A DNA stretch of 64,000 nucleotides from Lactiplantibacillus modestisalitolerans (GCF_005405425.1 NZ_BJEA01000001.1:1-64000); one strand, 5' to 3'. Positions 1-8,522 are shown, counted from the first letter of the stretch. The notes: generated from the sequence alone by a model not told the origin. A program made the numbers and translations.

Positions 1-109
1 TTTGCTCTCGATTCAAAATCAAGAGACCCTACACATTTGATTCGTCGAAACTTTGTTCAGTTTTCAAAGGTCTAATTTGTTAAGTTGATTACCTCAACAC
101 AACTATTAC
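1..109 (-). other. 5' leader of an rRNA operon (operon lies off the left edge)
   Basis: Read on the minus strand this stretch follows a strong promoter and carries the TTTGAAAACTGAACAAAG and GTGTAGGGTCTC blocks that I recall from the region just upstream of 16S rRNA genes in lactobacilli. No mature rRNA is inside the window, so the operon must begin beyond base 1. The assignment rests on memory of related leaders plus the three promoters behind it. Confidence 0.7.
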
Positions 110-138
110 ATGATAGCATTTCGTTTTTAAGGTGTCAA
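110..138 (-). promoter_or_regulatory. rRNA promoter, proximal
   Basis: On the minus strand a perfect -35 TTGACA (133-138) and -10 TATCAT (110-115) are separated by 17 bases. An A/T-rich run precedes the -35, as expected for an UP element of a stable-RNA promoter. Confidence 0.8.
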
Positions 139-239
139 CAACTTTTTTTAAGAAGTTATTTAACTGTTTATCAACAACTTGCCATCACTCGTCGTTGGCC
201 ACCATCGCTTAGGAAGCGATGCGCTTAACGACAAGAAAT

Positions 240-268
240 ATCTTATCATCAGCGTCTAAAACTGTCAA
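240..268 (-). promoter_or_regulatory. rRNA promoter, middle
   Basis: Minus strand -35 TTGACA (263-268), 17-base spacer, -10 TAAGAT (240-245). The bases after the -10 (ATTTCTTGTCG) nearly repeat those of the distal promoter. Confidence 0.75.
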
Positions 269-378
269 CAACTTTTTCAATTAAATTGAATATTTATTCA
301 TTAAGCTTCATATCCAATTGAATCGTTCAACCGCCGTTAAGCACTTGATTTACTAGCACTCTCGCAGCGACAAGATAT

Positions 379-407
379 ATCTTAGCAAGTATTAGTATGC
401 AGGTCAA
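379..407 (-). promoter_or_regulatory. rRNA promoter, distal
   Basis: Minus strand -35 TTGACC (402-407), 17-base spacer, -10 TAAGAT (379-384), followed by ATATCTTGTCG. It shares its -10 and discriminator with the middle promoter, suggesting promoter duplication. Confidence 0.65.
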
Positions 408-715
408 GTCTTTTTTTCGATTTTTCACCCACTTTTTCAAACTGACCTGGATTCCGCCAAACCGCCCCCACCAATCACCCCACTCGCGTCCACCCCTTCA
501 GCTTTCCGCATCACCAGCAAGCCCCGTCACACCACTTCCGTTACCACCCAACCACGCCGGCTAAATTAGTCATCACCACTTAACTAGTGAGAACCGCCGC
601 GGGCCATTGCCGACCAGCGACGCCCGCTCGCACCCTAATCACCGCGTAATCCTCCAAGCTCACGCCCGTCCGTTAGTTCCGCATCACCATCGCGGCTGCA
701 CAGCGACAAAAGCGC
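408..715. other. gene-free, C-rich spacer
   Basis: Between the distal rRNA promoter and the ltaS terminator the plus strand is rich in C runs. I see no ribosome binding site with a credible reading frame, no promoter and no strong hairpin here. Confidence 0.5.
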
Positions 716-751
716 AAAAAAAGGATGACCGCCGAATTGGCAATCATCCTT
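716..751 (-). terminator. ltaS terminator
   Basis: On the minus strand AAGGATGA...TCATCCTT closes a 13-pair stem that includes two G-U pairs and a GCC/GGC top, followed directly by a T run. It lies 17 bases beyond the ltaS stop codon. Confidence 0.85.
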
Positions 752-767
752 CTGATCAAGTTAGTGC

Positions 768-2975
768 TTAGTTTGAACTACTACTCTCCGCACTTGAGCT
801 TGAACTCGTACTACTATCACTATTTGAACTAGCATCCGAACTGGAATCCGAATTAGAGCTGGAATCCGAGCTATCACTCGAACTACTGCTACTATCGCTA
901 TTACTATCACTATCAGACAGTTCCGGTGCATCCGTCTTATAGAGGCTCTCCGATGACTTGCCATCCCGTTTAGAGAGGACGCTGGTCTTCTTCTGCTTCT
1001 GGACGTCCTTCAGCGATTGAAGGGTCTTGTTGACCTTATAGCTGTAATCCGAAACGTCGACCTTCTTAAAGCCCTTCGGCGTGTAAAAGCGCAGGAGGTC
1101 CCCTTGAATAACCCGATCAGACAGTGACAGTTCGGTTGTGACGTGATTTTGCATCTGCTTGACACTCTGCTTCTGCTCAGCAGTCATGTCCGTCAGCTTC
1201 TCACCGGTCTTCGAATCGTAGACGGTGCTCCCAATCTTACTATAGGTTGGGGAGACAAAGTCCCCGTTTCGGAACGCAACCGTCTGATTGTGTTGTTTCG
1301 ACAGTAGGTCGGTCCCGAACTGGATGTAGCCCTTGTTCTTAATTCCCAGCAAGTCAAAAATTGTTGGTAAAGCATCGATTTCGCCACCGTACGTGTGGTT
1401 GACGCCCCCCTTGATACCGTCCGCGTGAATCATAAACGGTACCTTCTGGAACTGGGCGAGGTCGTAGTTCGTAACGGTCTTCTTACCTAACAGTTCCGCA
1501 ATTGCGGGCCGGTGGTTGTTCGAAATCCCGTAATGGTCCCCGTACAAGACAATCATACTATTCTTATAGAGGCCGGCCTTCTTCAGGTAGCTAATGAATT
1601 CCGCAAAGGCCTGGTCGAGGTAGCGCGCCGTTTGCACGTACCCGTCCACGGTCGAGTCCCCGGTCTTGGTCTTCGCAATCGTCTGGTTTTGCTTGTCCAA
1701 CGTGTATGGGTAGTGGTTGGTCAAAGTAATCAGCTTCGCATAGAACGGTTGCGGTAACTGTTCGAGGTACTTGACCGAGTCCTTAAAGAAGATTTTGTCC
1801 TTTAAGCCGTAGCCAATTGAATAGTCCGACTTCTCCTTATAATAGGATGAATAGAAGAAGTAGTTATAGCCCCAGGACTTGTACGCGTTGTCCCGGTTCC
1901 AAAAACTCGCAACGTCCCCGTGAAACGCAGCCGTCGTATAGCCCTTCTGACTTAAAATGGCCGGCGCCGCTTGGAACGTGTTTGAAGACCCGTACTGGGT
2001 CATGGCTGAGCCGGTTGGAAGCCCGAACAGGGAGTTTTCCATCATCATTTCAGCATCCGAGGTCTTCCCCTGCGCCACCTGGTGGTAGAAATTATCGAAA
2101 CTCAGCGTACTACTATCGTGGTAGAACTTATTGAGGGTCGGGGTAACTTCCTTCCCGTCCGACTTGTAATCAATCAAAAATTGCTGGAAACTTTCCAAGT
2201 GAATGATAAAGACGTTCTTCCCCTTAGCCTTGCCAAAGTACTGGACGTTTTCATCCGCTTGATTCTTCTTCAAGTAGGCCAGGACACTCTTCATGTCACT
2301 ACTGCTAGCCTTCGCCCGGGTCGCGCTTTCCTTTTCAGTCTGATAAAAACTATAACCGGCGTACGTGTTTAAGCCGAGATACTTCACAATGTAGTTATTA
2401 TCAAACGTCCGCGTCAACAAGTCTGAACGATCGTGCTCGGACATTCCCAGGTCCACCGCAAACAGTGCCACCCCAATCATGGTTAAGGTCGCCGCGTAGC
2501 GCAACTTAAACGGCCGCGGATCAATCCGAATGACCTTAAACGCTAATAACAAAATCAGTAAGATGACGTCCGCGTAGACCAAGAAATCGGTCCCGTGGAT
2601 AATTTGCGTCAGGCTCTTCCCTAAATTATTACTAGCCGCACCGGAACTCTTAATGACCCCCGCCGACATAAAATCAGAAAATTCGCGGTAATACAGGATA
2701 TTGGCAAACAACCAACTCGTTTGTAAGAAGTCGATGATCATCATTAGCCAATACTTCAAACGGCCACGGAAATACAGCGCAATCCCGAGTAAGACGATCG
2801 CGGTTGGGAACGGGTTTAAGAATAAAATGAACTCTTGAACCGGACCCTTGACCCCGAGCGTAAACTCAGTCTTATAGGCGATATACGTCTTCAGCCAAAA
2901 CAAGACAACGGTTAGGGTAAAAAAGCCAAACGTGGTGTTGACCTTCCCGACCGTGCTTTTTAAAAATTTGGGCAT
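768..2975 (-). CDS. ltaS: lipoteichoic acid synthase with a Ser/Asp-rich tail
   Basis: LtaS polymerises the glycerol-phosphate chain of lipoteichoic acid by moving glycerol phosphate from phosphatidylglycerol to the growing chain on the outer face of the membrane. The 735-residue protein has about five N-terminal membrane segments (roughly residues 15-175) and then the extracellular sulfatase-fold domain. The nucleophile threonine is visible in QGKTSDAE (about residue 304), the metal-binding Glu in HLESFQ (about 258) and Asp-His in YGDHYG. The start is backed by GGAGGAA eight bases upstream of ATG. The last ~50 residues are almost only Ser, Asp and Asn, an extension absent from the classical Staphylococcus and Bacillus enzymes. 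The glycolipid anchor genes lafA/lafB lie nearby at 7.5-9.7 kb. Confidence 0.93.
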   Translation of the reverse strand: MPKFLKSTVGKVNTTFGFFTLTVVLFWLKTYIAYKTEFTLGVKGPVQEFILFLNPFPTAIVLLGIALYFRGRLKYWLMMIIDFLQTSWLFANILYYREFSDFMSAGVIKSSGAASNNLGKSLTQIIHGTDFLVYADVILLILLLAFKVIRIDPRPFKLRYAATLTMIGVALFAVDLGMSEHDRSDLLTRTFDNNYIVKYLGLNTYAGYSFYQTEKESATRAKASSSDMKSVLAYLKKNQADENVQYFGKAKGKNVFIIHLESFQQFLIDYKSDGKEVTPTLNKFYHDSSTLSFDNFYHQVAQGKTSDAEMMMENSLFGLPTGSAMTQYGSSNTFQAAPAILSQKGYTTAAFHGDVASFWNRDNAYKSWGYNYFFYSSYYKEKSDYSIGYGLKDKIFFKDSVKYLEQLPQPFYAKLITLTNHYPYTLDKQNQTIAKTKTGDSTVDGYVQTARYLDQAFAEFISYLKKAGLYKNSMIVLYGDHYGISNNHRPAIAELLGKKTVTNYDLAQFQKVPFMIHADGIKGGVNHTYGGEIDALPTIFDLLGIKNKGYIQFGTDLLSKQHNQTVAFRNGDFVSPTYSKIGSTVYDSKTGEKLTDMTAEQKQSVKQMQNHVTTELSLSDRVIQGDLLRFYTPKGFKKVDVSDYSYKVNKTLQSLKDVQKQKKTSVLSKRDGKSSESLYKTDAPELSDSDSNSDSSSSSSDSSDSSSNSDSSSDASSNSDSSTSSSSSAESSSSN

Positions 2976-3013
2976 GGTAATTCTTCCTCCGTTATTGCTA
3001 TTAACAAATCCAT

Positions 3014-3041
3014 ATTATAACGGTTGACGACTAGTTCGCAA
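3014..3041 (-). promoter_or_regulatory. ltaS promoter
   Basis: Minus strand -35 TTGCGA (3036-3041), 16-base spacer, -10 TATAAT (3014-3019). It lies about 40 bases upstream of the ltaS start codon. Confidence 0.65.
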
Positions 3042-3045
3042 TCTA

Positions 3046-3061
3046 TTGAAGCTTTCTTCAA
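3046..3061. promoter_or_regulatory. palindrome TTGAAG-N4-CTTCAA behind the ltaS -35
   Basis: A perfect 6-4-6 palindrome lies just upstream of the ltaS -35, and CTTCAA occurs again at 3067-3072. It has the form of an activator or two-component response-regulator site, but I cannot name the protein. Confidence 0.35.
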
Positions 3062-3136
3062 GAATTCTTCAACATTCGACAGGCAACGCATTCATAATAT
3101 GGATCCATCTGAAAAATATTCTAATTGGGGGAACGC

Positions 3137-3373
3137 CTAGTTATCAGTTAGTAAGTCGTACAACTCAATTGCCACTAGGTCAATGTTATCAAATTCAAAG
3201 GTTTGGTTAGGGTTGAATTCTTGTAACGTGTAAGTCGAAGTTGCGGGATCGTATGCGACTTGCCCGCGTTCGACGCCTTCCTTTTCGAACCGCCGTGATT
3301 GTACTTCGGTCGATTCAGTTGCCCGCATGGCTTCTAATCGTTTGAGAATTGCTGATAGTTCAGATTTATCCAT
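3137..3373 (-). CDS. ykuJ: YkuJ-family (DUF1797) small protein
   Basis: A 78-residue acidic cytoplasmic protein. The C-terminal block FDNIDLVAIELYDLL and the RRFEKEG segment match the YkuJ family of Firmicutes, whose members are about 75-80 residues and whose function is unknown. AAGGAG lies rather far (about 13 bases) upstream of the ATG. It is divergent from the aminotransferase at 3563 and reads towards ltaS, but ltaS has its own promoter between them. Confidence 0.85.
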   Translation of the reverse strand: MDKSELSAILKRLEAMRATESTEVQSRRFEKEGVERGQVAYDPATSTYTLQEFNPNQTFEFDNIDLVAIELYDLLTDN

Positions 3374-3519
3374 TATACTAATCTCGCTCCTTAAGTTTTG
3401 TTTTCATTCTAGCAAAAAAAGCCGTTAATAACACGTTTTTTTGGCAGAAAGCCGTTTTTTTAGTGAATTTTTACAATTACAATTATACCCTATCTGCCTG
3501 CTAAGACGGGCATAAGTTG

Positions 3520-3528
3520 TGCTAAAAT
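3520..3528 (+). promoter_or_regulatory. extended -10 promoter of the aminotransferase
   Basis: TGCTAAAAT forms an extended -10 about 35 bases before the start codon. I see no good -35, which is compatible with an extended -10. Confidence 0.5.
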
Positions 3529-3562
3529 TAGAACAACTTATAAATTAAAAGGAGCTCCGGTT

Positions 3563-4735
3563 ATGACATTATTTAGAAATGATCTTAATGACACCATCAG
3601 CCAGATTCAAGTCTCGACGATTCGCCAGTTTGATGAATCGGTCAGCGCAATTCCTGACATGGTTAAACTAACGCTGGGGGAACCCGATTTTAACACCCCC
3701 GAACACGTTAAAAACGCGGCGAAACAGGCCATCGATGATAACTGGTCACACTATACAGGGATGGCGGGACTGTTAGAACTCCGGCAAGCCGCCGCTAACT
3801 TCCAAGCGCAAAAATATGGGCTTCATTACGATGCCGAAGACCAGGTGCTCGTCACGGTTGGTGCGACCGAAGCCATCGCGACCGCTTTAACGACGATTTG
3901 TAATCCGGGCGACGCGATTATCGTGCCGTCACCGATCTTCCCCGCCTACATTCCGATTATCCAAGAAGCGCGGGCAACCCCGTTATTCATGGATACGGGG
4001 GTTAACGACTTCGTTATTACGCCTAAGATGGTGGATGACTTCATCGCAGCCCACCCGGAAGCCAACTTCAAGGGAATCATCATGAACTACCCGAACAACC
4101 CGACCGGTGTGACCTACGTGGAAGACGAAATCAAAGCGTTGGCTGACTGCTTCAAACGGCATAACCTCTGGGTTGTTTCTGACGAAGTGTACAGTGAATT
4201 AACTTACGGTAGTACCCACGTTTCGATTGCCAAGTTCATTCCTGACGAAGTCATTCTAATTAACGGGTTGTCTAAATCCCACGCCATGACTGGTTGGCGG
4301 ATTGGTTTCCTGTTTGCTTCGAAGGAAATGACCGCGCAAATGAAGAAGGTGCACCAATACTACGTCACCGCTGCTACTACGATTGCCCAAAAGGCGGGGA
4401 TCGAAGCGTTGACGAATGGTATTGACGACGCGTTACCAATGAAGGAACAGTATCAGGAACGTCGCGACTTCGTTTACCAGACGATGGAAAAATTAGGCTT
4501 CAAGATTGCTCGCCCAACTGGTGCCTTTTACATCTTCGCGAAGATTCCGGCCGGCTTTAATCAGGATTCGATGGCCTTTTGTCAGGACTTGGCGCGTAAG
4601 CAGCGGCTGGCCATCATCCCCGGGACTGGTTTCGGTAAGGAAGGTGAAGGCTACGTGCGGTTGAGCTACGCGGCTAGCATGGAGAAGCTCCATAAGGCGA
4701 TGGACCGCTTGACGGCTTATATGCAGAGAGTGTGA
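3563..4735 (+). CDS. class I/II PLP-dependent aminotransferase
   Basis: A 390-residue fold-type I aminotransferase. The N-terminal LGEPDFNTPEHV, the YTGMAGLLELR substrate loop, NYPNNPTG and the PLP-lysine motif SKSHAMTGWRIGF (about residues 234-246) are all present. In lactobacilli such genes are annotated as aromatic aminotransferase (AraT) or N-acetyl-diaminopimelate aminotransferase (PatA); the sequence by itself does not settle which amino donor is used. AAAAGGAG lies eight bases before the ATG. The stop codon TGA falls inside the first copy of the structured repeat that follows, so the last codons and the repeat's conserved GAGTGTGAGGG block overlap. Confidence 0.88.
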   Translation: MTLFRNDLNDTISQIQVSTIRQFDESVSAIPDMVKLTLGEPDFNTPEHVKNAAKQAIDDNWSHYTGMAGLLELRQAAANFQAQKYGLHYDAEDQVLVTVGATEAIATALTTICNPGDAIIVPSPIFPAYIPIIQEARATPLFMDTGVNDFVITPKMVDDFIAAHPEANFKGIIMNYPNNPTGVTYVEDEIKALADCFKRHNLWVVSDEVYSELTYGSTHVSIAKFIPDEVILINGLSKSHAMTGWRIGFLFASKEMTAQMKKVHQYYVTAATTIAQKAGIEALTNGIDDALPMKEQYQERRDFVYQTMEKLGFKIARPTGAFYIFAKIPAGFNQDSMAFCQDLARKQRLAIIPGTGFGKEGEGYVRLSYAASMEKLHKAMDRLTAYMQRV

Positions 4736-4856
4736 GGGCCAGCGGGTTGATGCTGAGCACTACCTAGCTAAGGCGCTATTGCGGTCTTTGCAATGGCGAC
4801 TTAGCGTAGTAGGCGCAGGCGTCAGCTGGCCCGAACACGTTTCGGCTATATCGCAG
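4727..4856 (+). repeat. structured 3' repeat, copy A
   Basis: Begins GAGTGTGAGGG, overlapping the aminotransferase stop codon, and ends CGGCTATATCGCAG. The outer stem is GGGCCAGC / GCTGGCCC. The core hairpin pairs GCTAAGGCGCTATTGC with GCAATGGCGACTTAGC with one mismatch and one G-U. A terminal mini-hairpin CCGAA-CACGT-TTCGG follows. The same layout recurs at 4891, 29.6 kb and 38.8 kb. Confidence 0.85.
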
Positions 4857-4890
4857 ACAAGCGCAGATACCAGTCTGGTCGAGCACGTTT
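4857..4890 (+). repeat. partial repeat tail
   Basis: Carries CCAGTCTGGTCGAGCACGTT, resembling the 3' half of the variant unit at 39.04-39.17 kb, which also has CCAGTCTGG and GAGCACGTTT. The 5' half is missing. Confidence 0.6.
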
Positions 4891-5020
4891 AGAGTGTGAG
4901 GGCCAGCGGGTTGACATCGAGCACTACCTAGCTAAGGCGTTATTGCGGTCTTTGCAATGGCGACTTAGCGTAGTAGGCACAGGTGTCAGCTGGCCCGAAC
5001 ACGTTTCGACTATATTGCAG
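4891..5020 (+). repeat. structured 3' repeat, copy B
   Basis: Tandem second copy, same length and orientation as copy A, with scattered changes: GGCGTTATTGC in the 5' arm of the core (one more T that still pairs with G) and CGACTATATTGCAG at the end. The outer stem GGGCCAGC / GCTGGCCC is unchanged. Confidence 0.85.
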
Positions 5021-5066
5021 ATAAGCGCAAGCGTCAGCCGCTCCGAACACGTTTCGGCTACCTCAC
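5021..5066 (+). repeat. partial repeat tail
   Basis: Only the conserved end remains: TCCGAACACGTTTCGGCTA, containing the CCGAA-CACGT-TTCGG mini-hairpin. Confidence 0.6.
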
Positions 5067-5074
5067 ATGCACCC

Positions 5075-5114
5075 AAAAAATGAGGTGATGACAGTTGTCA
5101 TCACCCCATTTTTT
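5075..5114. terminator. bidirectional terminator between the aminotransferase and dacA
   Basis: Converging genes share a hairpin with a GGTGATGACA / TGTCATCACC stem, an A run on one side and a T run on the other, so it can stop transcription in both directions. Confidence 0.85.
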
Positions 5115-5137
5115 ACTATCTACTTATTACTTACTAC

Positions 5138-6382
5138 TTAAAAAGCAAGCGCAAACGCCCCCGCCAATGGCGCTTCAACCTGCTTAGGCGTGGTCGTTGC
5201 CCAATGGAGCGGCCCCAGTAGCGTGACGGCTTGCGGCGTCCGGTACGTGACGGTGTGGCTAGTTCCGGATAACGGATCACTGAGCCGCACGCGCAGTACG
5301 GCCGTGCCCGCTGCCAGATAGTTTGGTTGCGTCCGATGCAGCGGCCAGACCGGCTGTTCAGACCGCAAAAACGGCTGCCGTTGATTTTCCCATAAGTCCC
5401 GTTGATCGTCAGTGACCAACCGCACCTTTGTTTGCGTGCCGGGAACTTGGTAATTGATTGTTTTTGGTAAGACGGTGTGGAAACGCTCGGTTTGCTTCAG
5501 CTTTAACCGCAAATTGTGGTCCGCGGAGAACTTCCATTCCGCGCCCAGCGTGGTGGCAATCATTCGCCGACCGCCCTGCCGATAAGTAGCGACCAGGCAG
5601 CCCCCGGCCTGATTCGTATAGCCGGTTTTAAGGCCGTCGACCGGAACGTCCGGATCATAGTACTTCTGTCCCTTTAAAATTTGAACGGACGTTGGGACGC
5701 GGTACTTATGAATTTTAACGCTGGTTTGGTTTGCAACCTTGAGTACGTCCGGAAACTCATTAATCAAGTGCCGCGCAATCGTCGTAATCGCCCGGGCTGA
5801 AACTAGGTTTTGCGCCTTCTCGTCGGTTCCCGGCAGGTCGTAACCGTACGAACTCAAATCGGTGTTATCCAACCCCGAAGCACTAACAAAGGTTGCATCC
5901 AGTGACCAGCGCTTGGCCTGCTGATTCATCAGCTTAACAAACTTGGCGTTGTCCCCGCCAACGTACTCACCCAGTGCAATCGCCCCACTATTGGACGACC
6001 CGACCAGCGTAGCGGCAAAAAGCTCCTTAACCGTAAACTGTTCTTTGGCTGGCATCGGCATGACGGATAGCGTCGCGCTGGTTGCCATCTTGCGAACGCC
6101 CTTGCTGAGCGGTACTTGGTCGGACCATTTGATTTGGCCCTTCTTGATGGCCTGCTCTACCAGGTAAAGGGTCATTAACTTACTTAACGACGCAATTGGC
6201 AGTTTTTCATCGGGGTTTTGGGCATAGACCGCTTGGCCGGACTGTGCATCAATGATGTATGCGGCCTTGACTTGGTCAGCCTTAGGGGTGGCCGCGTGCG
6301 CGACAACCGCCTGGCTGCCAAACGTCACCGCCATCAGCACCGCTAAAAATAGGCCCCAGTGCGGATTAATTCGTTTCAACAT
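5138..6382 (-). CDS. dacA: D-alanyl-D-alanine carboxypeptidase (low-molecular-weight PBP)
   Basis: Trims the terminal D-alanine from peptidoglycan stem peptides outside the membrane. The 414-residue precursor has an N-terminal signal sequence (about residues 1-30, ending VVAHA). The S11 peptidase motifs are S65-L-S-K68, S130-S-N132 and K-T-G in DGLKTGYTNQAG. A PBP5-type C-terminal domain follows, ending in a weakly amphipathic stretch that could be the membrane anchor. It stands alone, between a bidirectional terminator downstream and another upstream that ends the laf operon. Confidence 0.93.
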   Translation of the reverse strand: MLKRINPHWGLFLAVLMAVTFGSQAVVAHAATPKADQVKAAYIIDAQSGQAVYAQNPDEKLPIASLSKLMTLYLVEQAIKKGQIKWSDQVPLSKGVRKMATSATLSVMPMPAKEQFTVKELFAATLVGSSNSGAIALGEYVGGDNAKFVKLMNQQAKRWSLDATFVSASGLDNTDLSSYGYDLPGTDEKAQNLVSARAITTIARHLINEFPDVLKVANQTSVKIHKYRVPTSVQILKGQKYYDPDVPVDGLKTGYTNQAGGCLVATYRQGGRRMIATTLGAEWKFSADHNLRLKLKQTERFHTVLPKTINYQVPGTQTKVRLVTDDQRDLWENQRQPFLRSEQPVWPLHRTQPNYLAAGTAVLRVRLSDPLSGTSHTVTYRTPQAVTLLGPLHWATTTPKQVEAPLAGAFALAF

Positions 6383-6402
6383 AAAATCTTCCTTTTTACA
6401 CT

Positions 6403-6428
6403 AAAAACGCTGGCTCGCGCTAGCGTTT
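6403..6428. terminator. terminator of the laf operon, overlapping its last stop codon
   Basis: AAACGCTGGC / GCTAGCGTTT stem with a TCGC loop, T-rich on the minus side (TTTTTAGTG) and on the plus side. The stop codon of the flippase-like gene lies at its edge. Confidence 0.7.
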
Positions 6429-7486
6429 TATTTTTTGGTTCCCTGCGCATTAGCCGGTAGCTCAGCGGCAGGAATTTCTTCTGCTTTTTCGGGACGAATC
6501 GCCATCGCAATCATTCCCAGGAATAACCCCAAGTAGTAGGTCAGAATCCGCCAAATCAACATGGCTAAAATTAATTTACTGTGGCTCGGAATAAACTTCG
6601 CGAACAGTTCAGTAAACCCGAATTCGGCACCCCCGGCCCCACCCGGAATCGGAAACAGTGACGTCACTAAGAAAATTAAAACGTTCAGGCTAGTCACCAT
6701 AATGATACTCAGGCCGTGATAGCCCATGGCCCGCATGATAAAGTACGGAATCAGGTAATAAAAGAACAATTGTAAAAAGGTTAGAACCGCAACCTCGACC
6801 AACATCCGCCAATCCTTTGTCATTCGGAGACTCTCTTCGTAAAAAGAGTCAATTTTTAAATTAATATTAGCTTGAAAGCGTTCGAACCGCTCGGCCTTCA
6901 TGAACCAACCGACTGGAATTAAGACGATTCGCACCGCCCGTTTCGTAAACTGGTACCAGTACATCACGAGTAGTAAACCGACAATCACCGCAAAGTGAAT
7001 CAAGAAGCCAAATAAGACGTACAGTGATAGGTAGCTGAGTTTAGACGCTAGGTACTGAAACCCCACGATCATCGCCACTAAAAAGTTTAGAACGACCATC
7101 GCTTGAAAGACGACGAACTTCATTAACGCGACCGAACTCGCCCGGCCAGCGTCAATGCCGGATTGCGCCATCACGAAAATTTGGGCCGGTTGCCCACCAG
7201 ACGAAAACGGTGTAATTCCGTTAAACAGCTGCTCGGCTAGCGGCACCCGTAAGGCACTCTTAAACGAAAACTTCCGGTAGCGGTGACGGACAAATTTTTG
7301 CACGACCAGCGCTTCGAGCCCAAAGTAAAGGGCCATACATCCCAGGGCGACTAACAGCCACCACCAGTTCAGCGTTAAAATATCGTTTTTAAGATTGCTT
7401 AACTTAACGTTGCGTAAGGAATACCACGAAATGCCAATCCCAACGAGCACCATCGCTAATAGCGACCAAATATTTTTTCGTGTCAT
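6428..7486 (-). CDS. flippase-like membrane protein (LPG_synthase_TM family)
   Basis: A 352-residue integral membrane protein with about eight hydrophobic helices, related to the membrane half of MprF and to YbhN/AglD proteins. The PIPGGAGGAEFGFTELF motif near residue 280 is typical of the family. The catalytic lysyl-transferase half of MprF is missing. Its ATG overlaps the stop of lafB by four bases (ATGA), so it is translationally coupled to the two glycolipid glycosyltransferases. I infer a role in moving or handling the glycolipid anchor; the family is known but its substrate here is not. Confidence 0.8.
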   Translation of the reverse strand: MTRKNIWSLLAMVLVGIGISWYSLRNVKLSNLKNDILTLNWWWLLVALGCMALYFGLEALVVQKFVRHRYRKFSFKSALRVPLAEQLFNGITPFSSGGQPAQIFVMAQSGIDAGRASSVALMKFVVFQAMVVLNFLVAMIVGFQYLASKLSYLSLYVLFGFLIHFAVIVGLLLVMYWYQFTKRAVRIVLIPVGWFMKAERFERFQANINLKIDSFYEESLRMTKDWRMLVEVAVLTFLQLFFYYLIPYFIMRAMGYHGLSIIMVTSLNVLIFLVTSLFPIPGGAGGAEFGFTELFAKFIPSHSKLILAMLIWRILTYYLGLFLGMIAMAIRPEKAEEIPAAELPANAQGTKK

Positions 7487-8511
7487 CGCGCGCCCTCTTT
7501 AGCTTGTTGACGATAGAAATCATGCCAAATCTGCGCTAAGCGGGCCTCCGAATAGTCTTTTGAGGCCAAAACAGCCTGATCATGCAGTTGTTTAAGGGCC
7601 TGCGGGTCGCGCCGTAAGTGCTCAATTTGACGTTGCATGTCCACCACGTCGGCCGCTGGTTGGTAATAACCGTCAATGATGGCGCGATAAAGTTCCAGAT
7701 TTCGTAATAACACCGGCGTGCCGCAACTGAAGGCTTCCAGCACCGACATTGGAAAGAGCTCGTTATACGACGGTAATAAGAATAGGTCGGCCATGTTGTA
7801 GTAGTCGACGAGTTTTTCACGGTCAACAATCCCCGGAAAACTCAGGTTCGCCGGTGGATTATCCACCACTTTTTTAAGTGCTTGGTAGCCATCCGTAATG
7901 CGGCCAAACGAAAAGCCCCCGGCCCACACGAACTGAATGTCGGGATTCTGCTTGGCAAGCCGGATGAAGTCCGGCACGCCCTTGCGATCCTGAATTTGGC
8001 CAGTGCCAATAATCATGAACCGCTGTTGATCGTAACCGTACTGTTTCCGCAGCCGGGTGCGTTTAGCGGGCGTCATTTCATAAAAATCCCGTTTACTAAC
8101 GAAGTTGGGAATGTAAGTCACATCCGTACGTGGAATACCATAGGCTTCCAGCTTTGGAATAAACGTCGGATTGACCACCACAATGTGGTCCATCCGCTTA
8201 TAAAACGCAATCAGGTAGCGGTTAAAAATCGCTTGAAACGGGCGCGGTAATTTTAAACTTCCGGCTAAGGTTTCCGGCAAAAAATGCACATAACCAATTT
8301 TGCGGCCGCGATTCGGCATAAAGGTCGATAGATAAAACATTGGGTTGACCGTGTGGTAATGCGAGATCGCAGCGCGACCATACCGGTTCACCTGAACGTT
8401 GAATTCGTCTTGCCAATGTGTCCGTAGCAGCCGCATCAATTCCTGATAGGCACTACCGACACCCTGACCCTTCACCGAGTCAGCCTTCGAAAACATGGTA
8501 ATGTTTAGCAT
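7483..8511 (-). CDS. lafB: glycolipid glycosyltransferase, second step (LafB-type, GT4)
   Basis: A 342-residue GT-B glycosyltransferase. The GT4 C-terminal signature is seen in LFLLPSYNELFPMSVLEAFSCGTPVLL, with the conserved E-x7-E spacing. The N-terminal part (MFSKADSVKGQGVGSAY) fits the LafB/BgsA group that adds a second hexose to monohexosyl-diacylglycerol to make the lipoteichoic acid anchor. It sits 11 bases after lafA and overlaps the flippase-like gene downstream. The sugar added (glucose or galactose) cannot be read from the sequence. Confidence 0.82.
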   Translation of the reverse strand: MLNITMFSKADSVKGQGVGSAYQELMRLLRTHWQDEFNVQVNRYGRAAISHYHTVNPMFYLSTFMPNRGRKIGYVHFLPETLAGSLKLPRPFQAIFNRYLIAFYKRMDHIVVVNPTFIPKLEAYGIPRTDVTYIPNFVSKRDFYEMTPAKRTRLRKQYGYDQQRFMIIGTGQIQDRKGVPDFIRLAKQNPDIQFVWAGGFSFGRITDGYQALKKVVDNPPANLSFPGIVDREKLVDYYNMADLFLLPSYNELFPMSVLEAFSCGTPVLLRNLELYRAIIDGYYQPAADVVDMQRQIEHLRRDPQALKQLHDQAVLASKDYSEARLAQIWHDFYRQQAKEGAR

Positions 8512-8522
8512 AATTTGTCCCC

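Noticed and set aside
4727-5066. CRISPR array or tRNA cluster as explanation of the tandem repeats
   Set aside because: Units are about 130 bases with internal dyads, only two in tandem, no spacers of constant length, no anticodon/acceptor layout and no cas genes.
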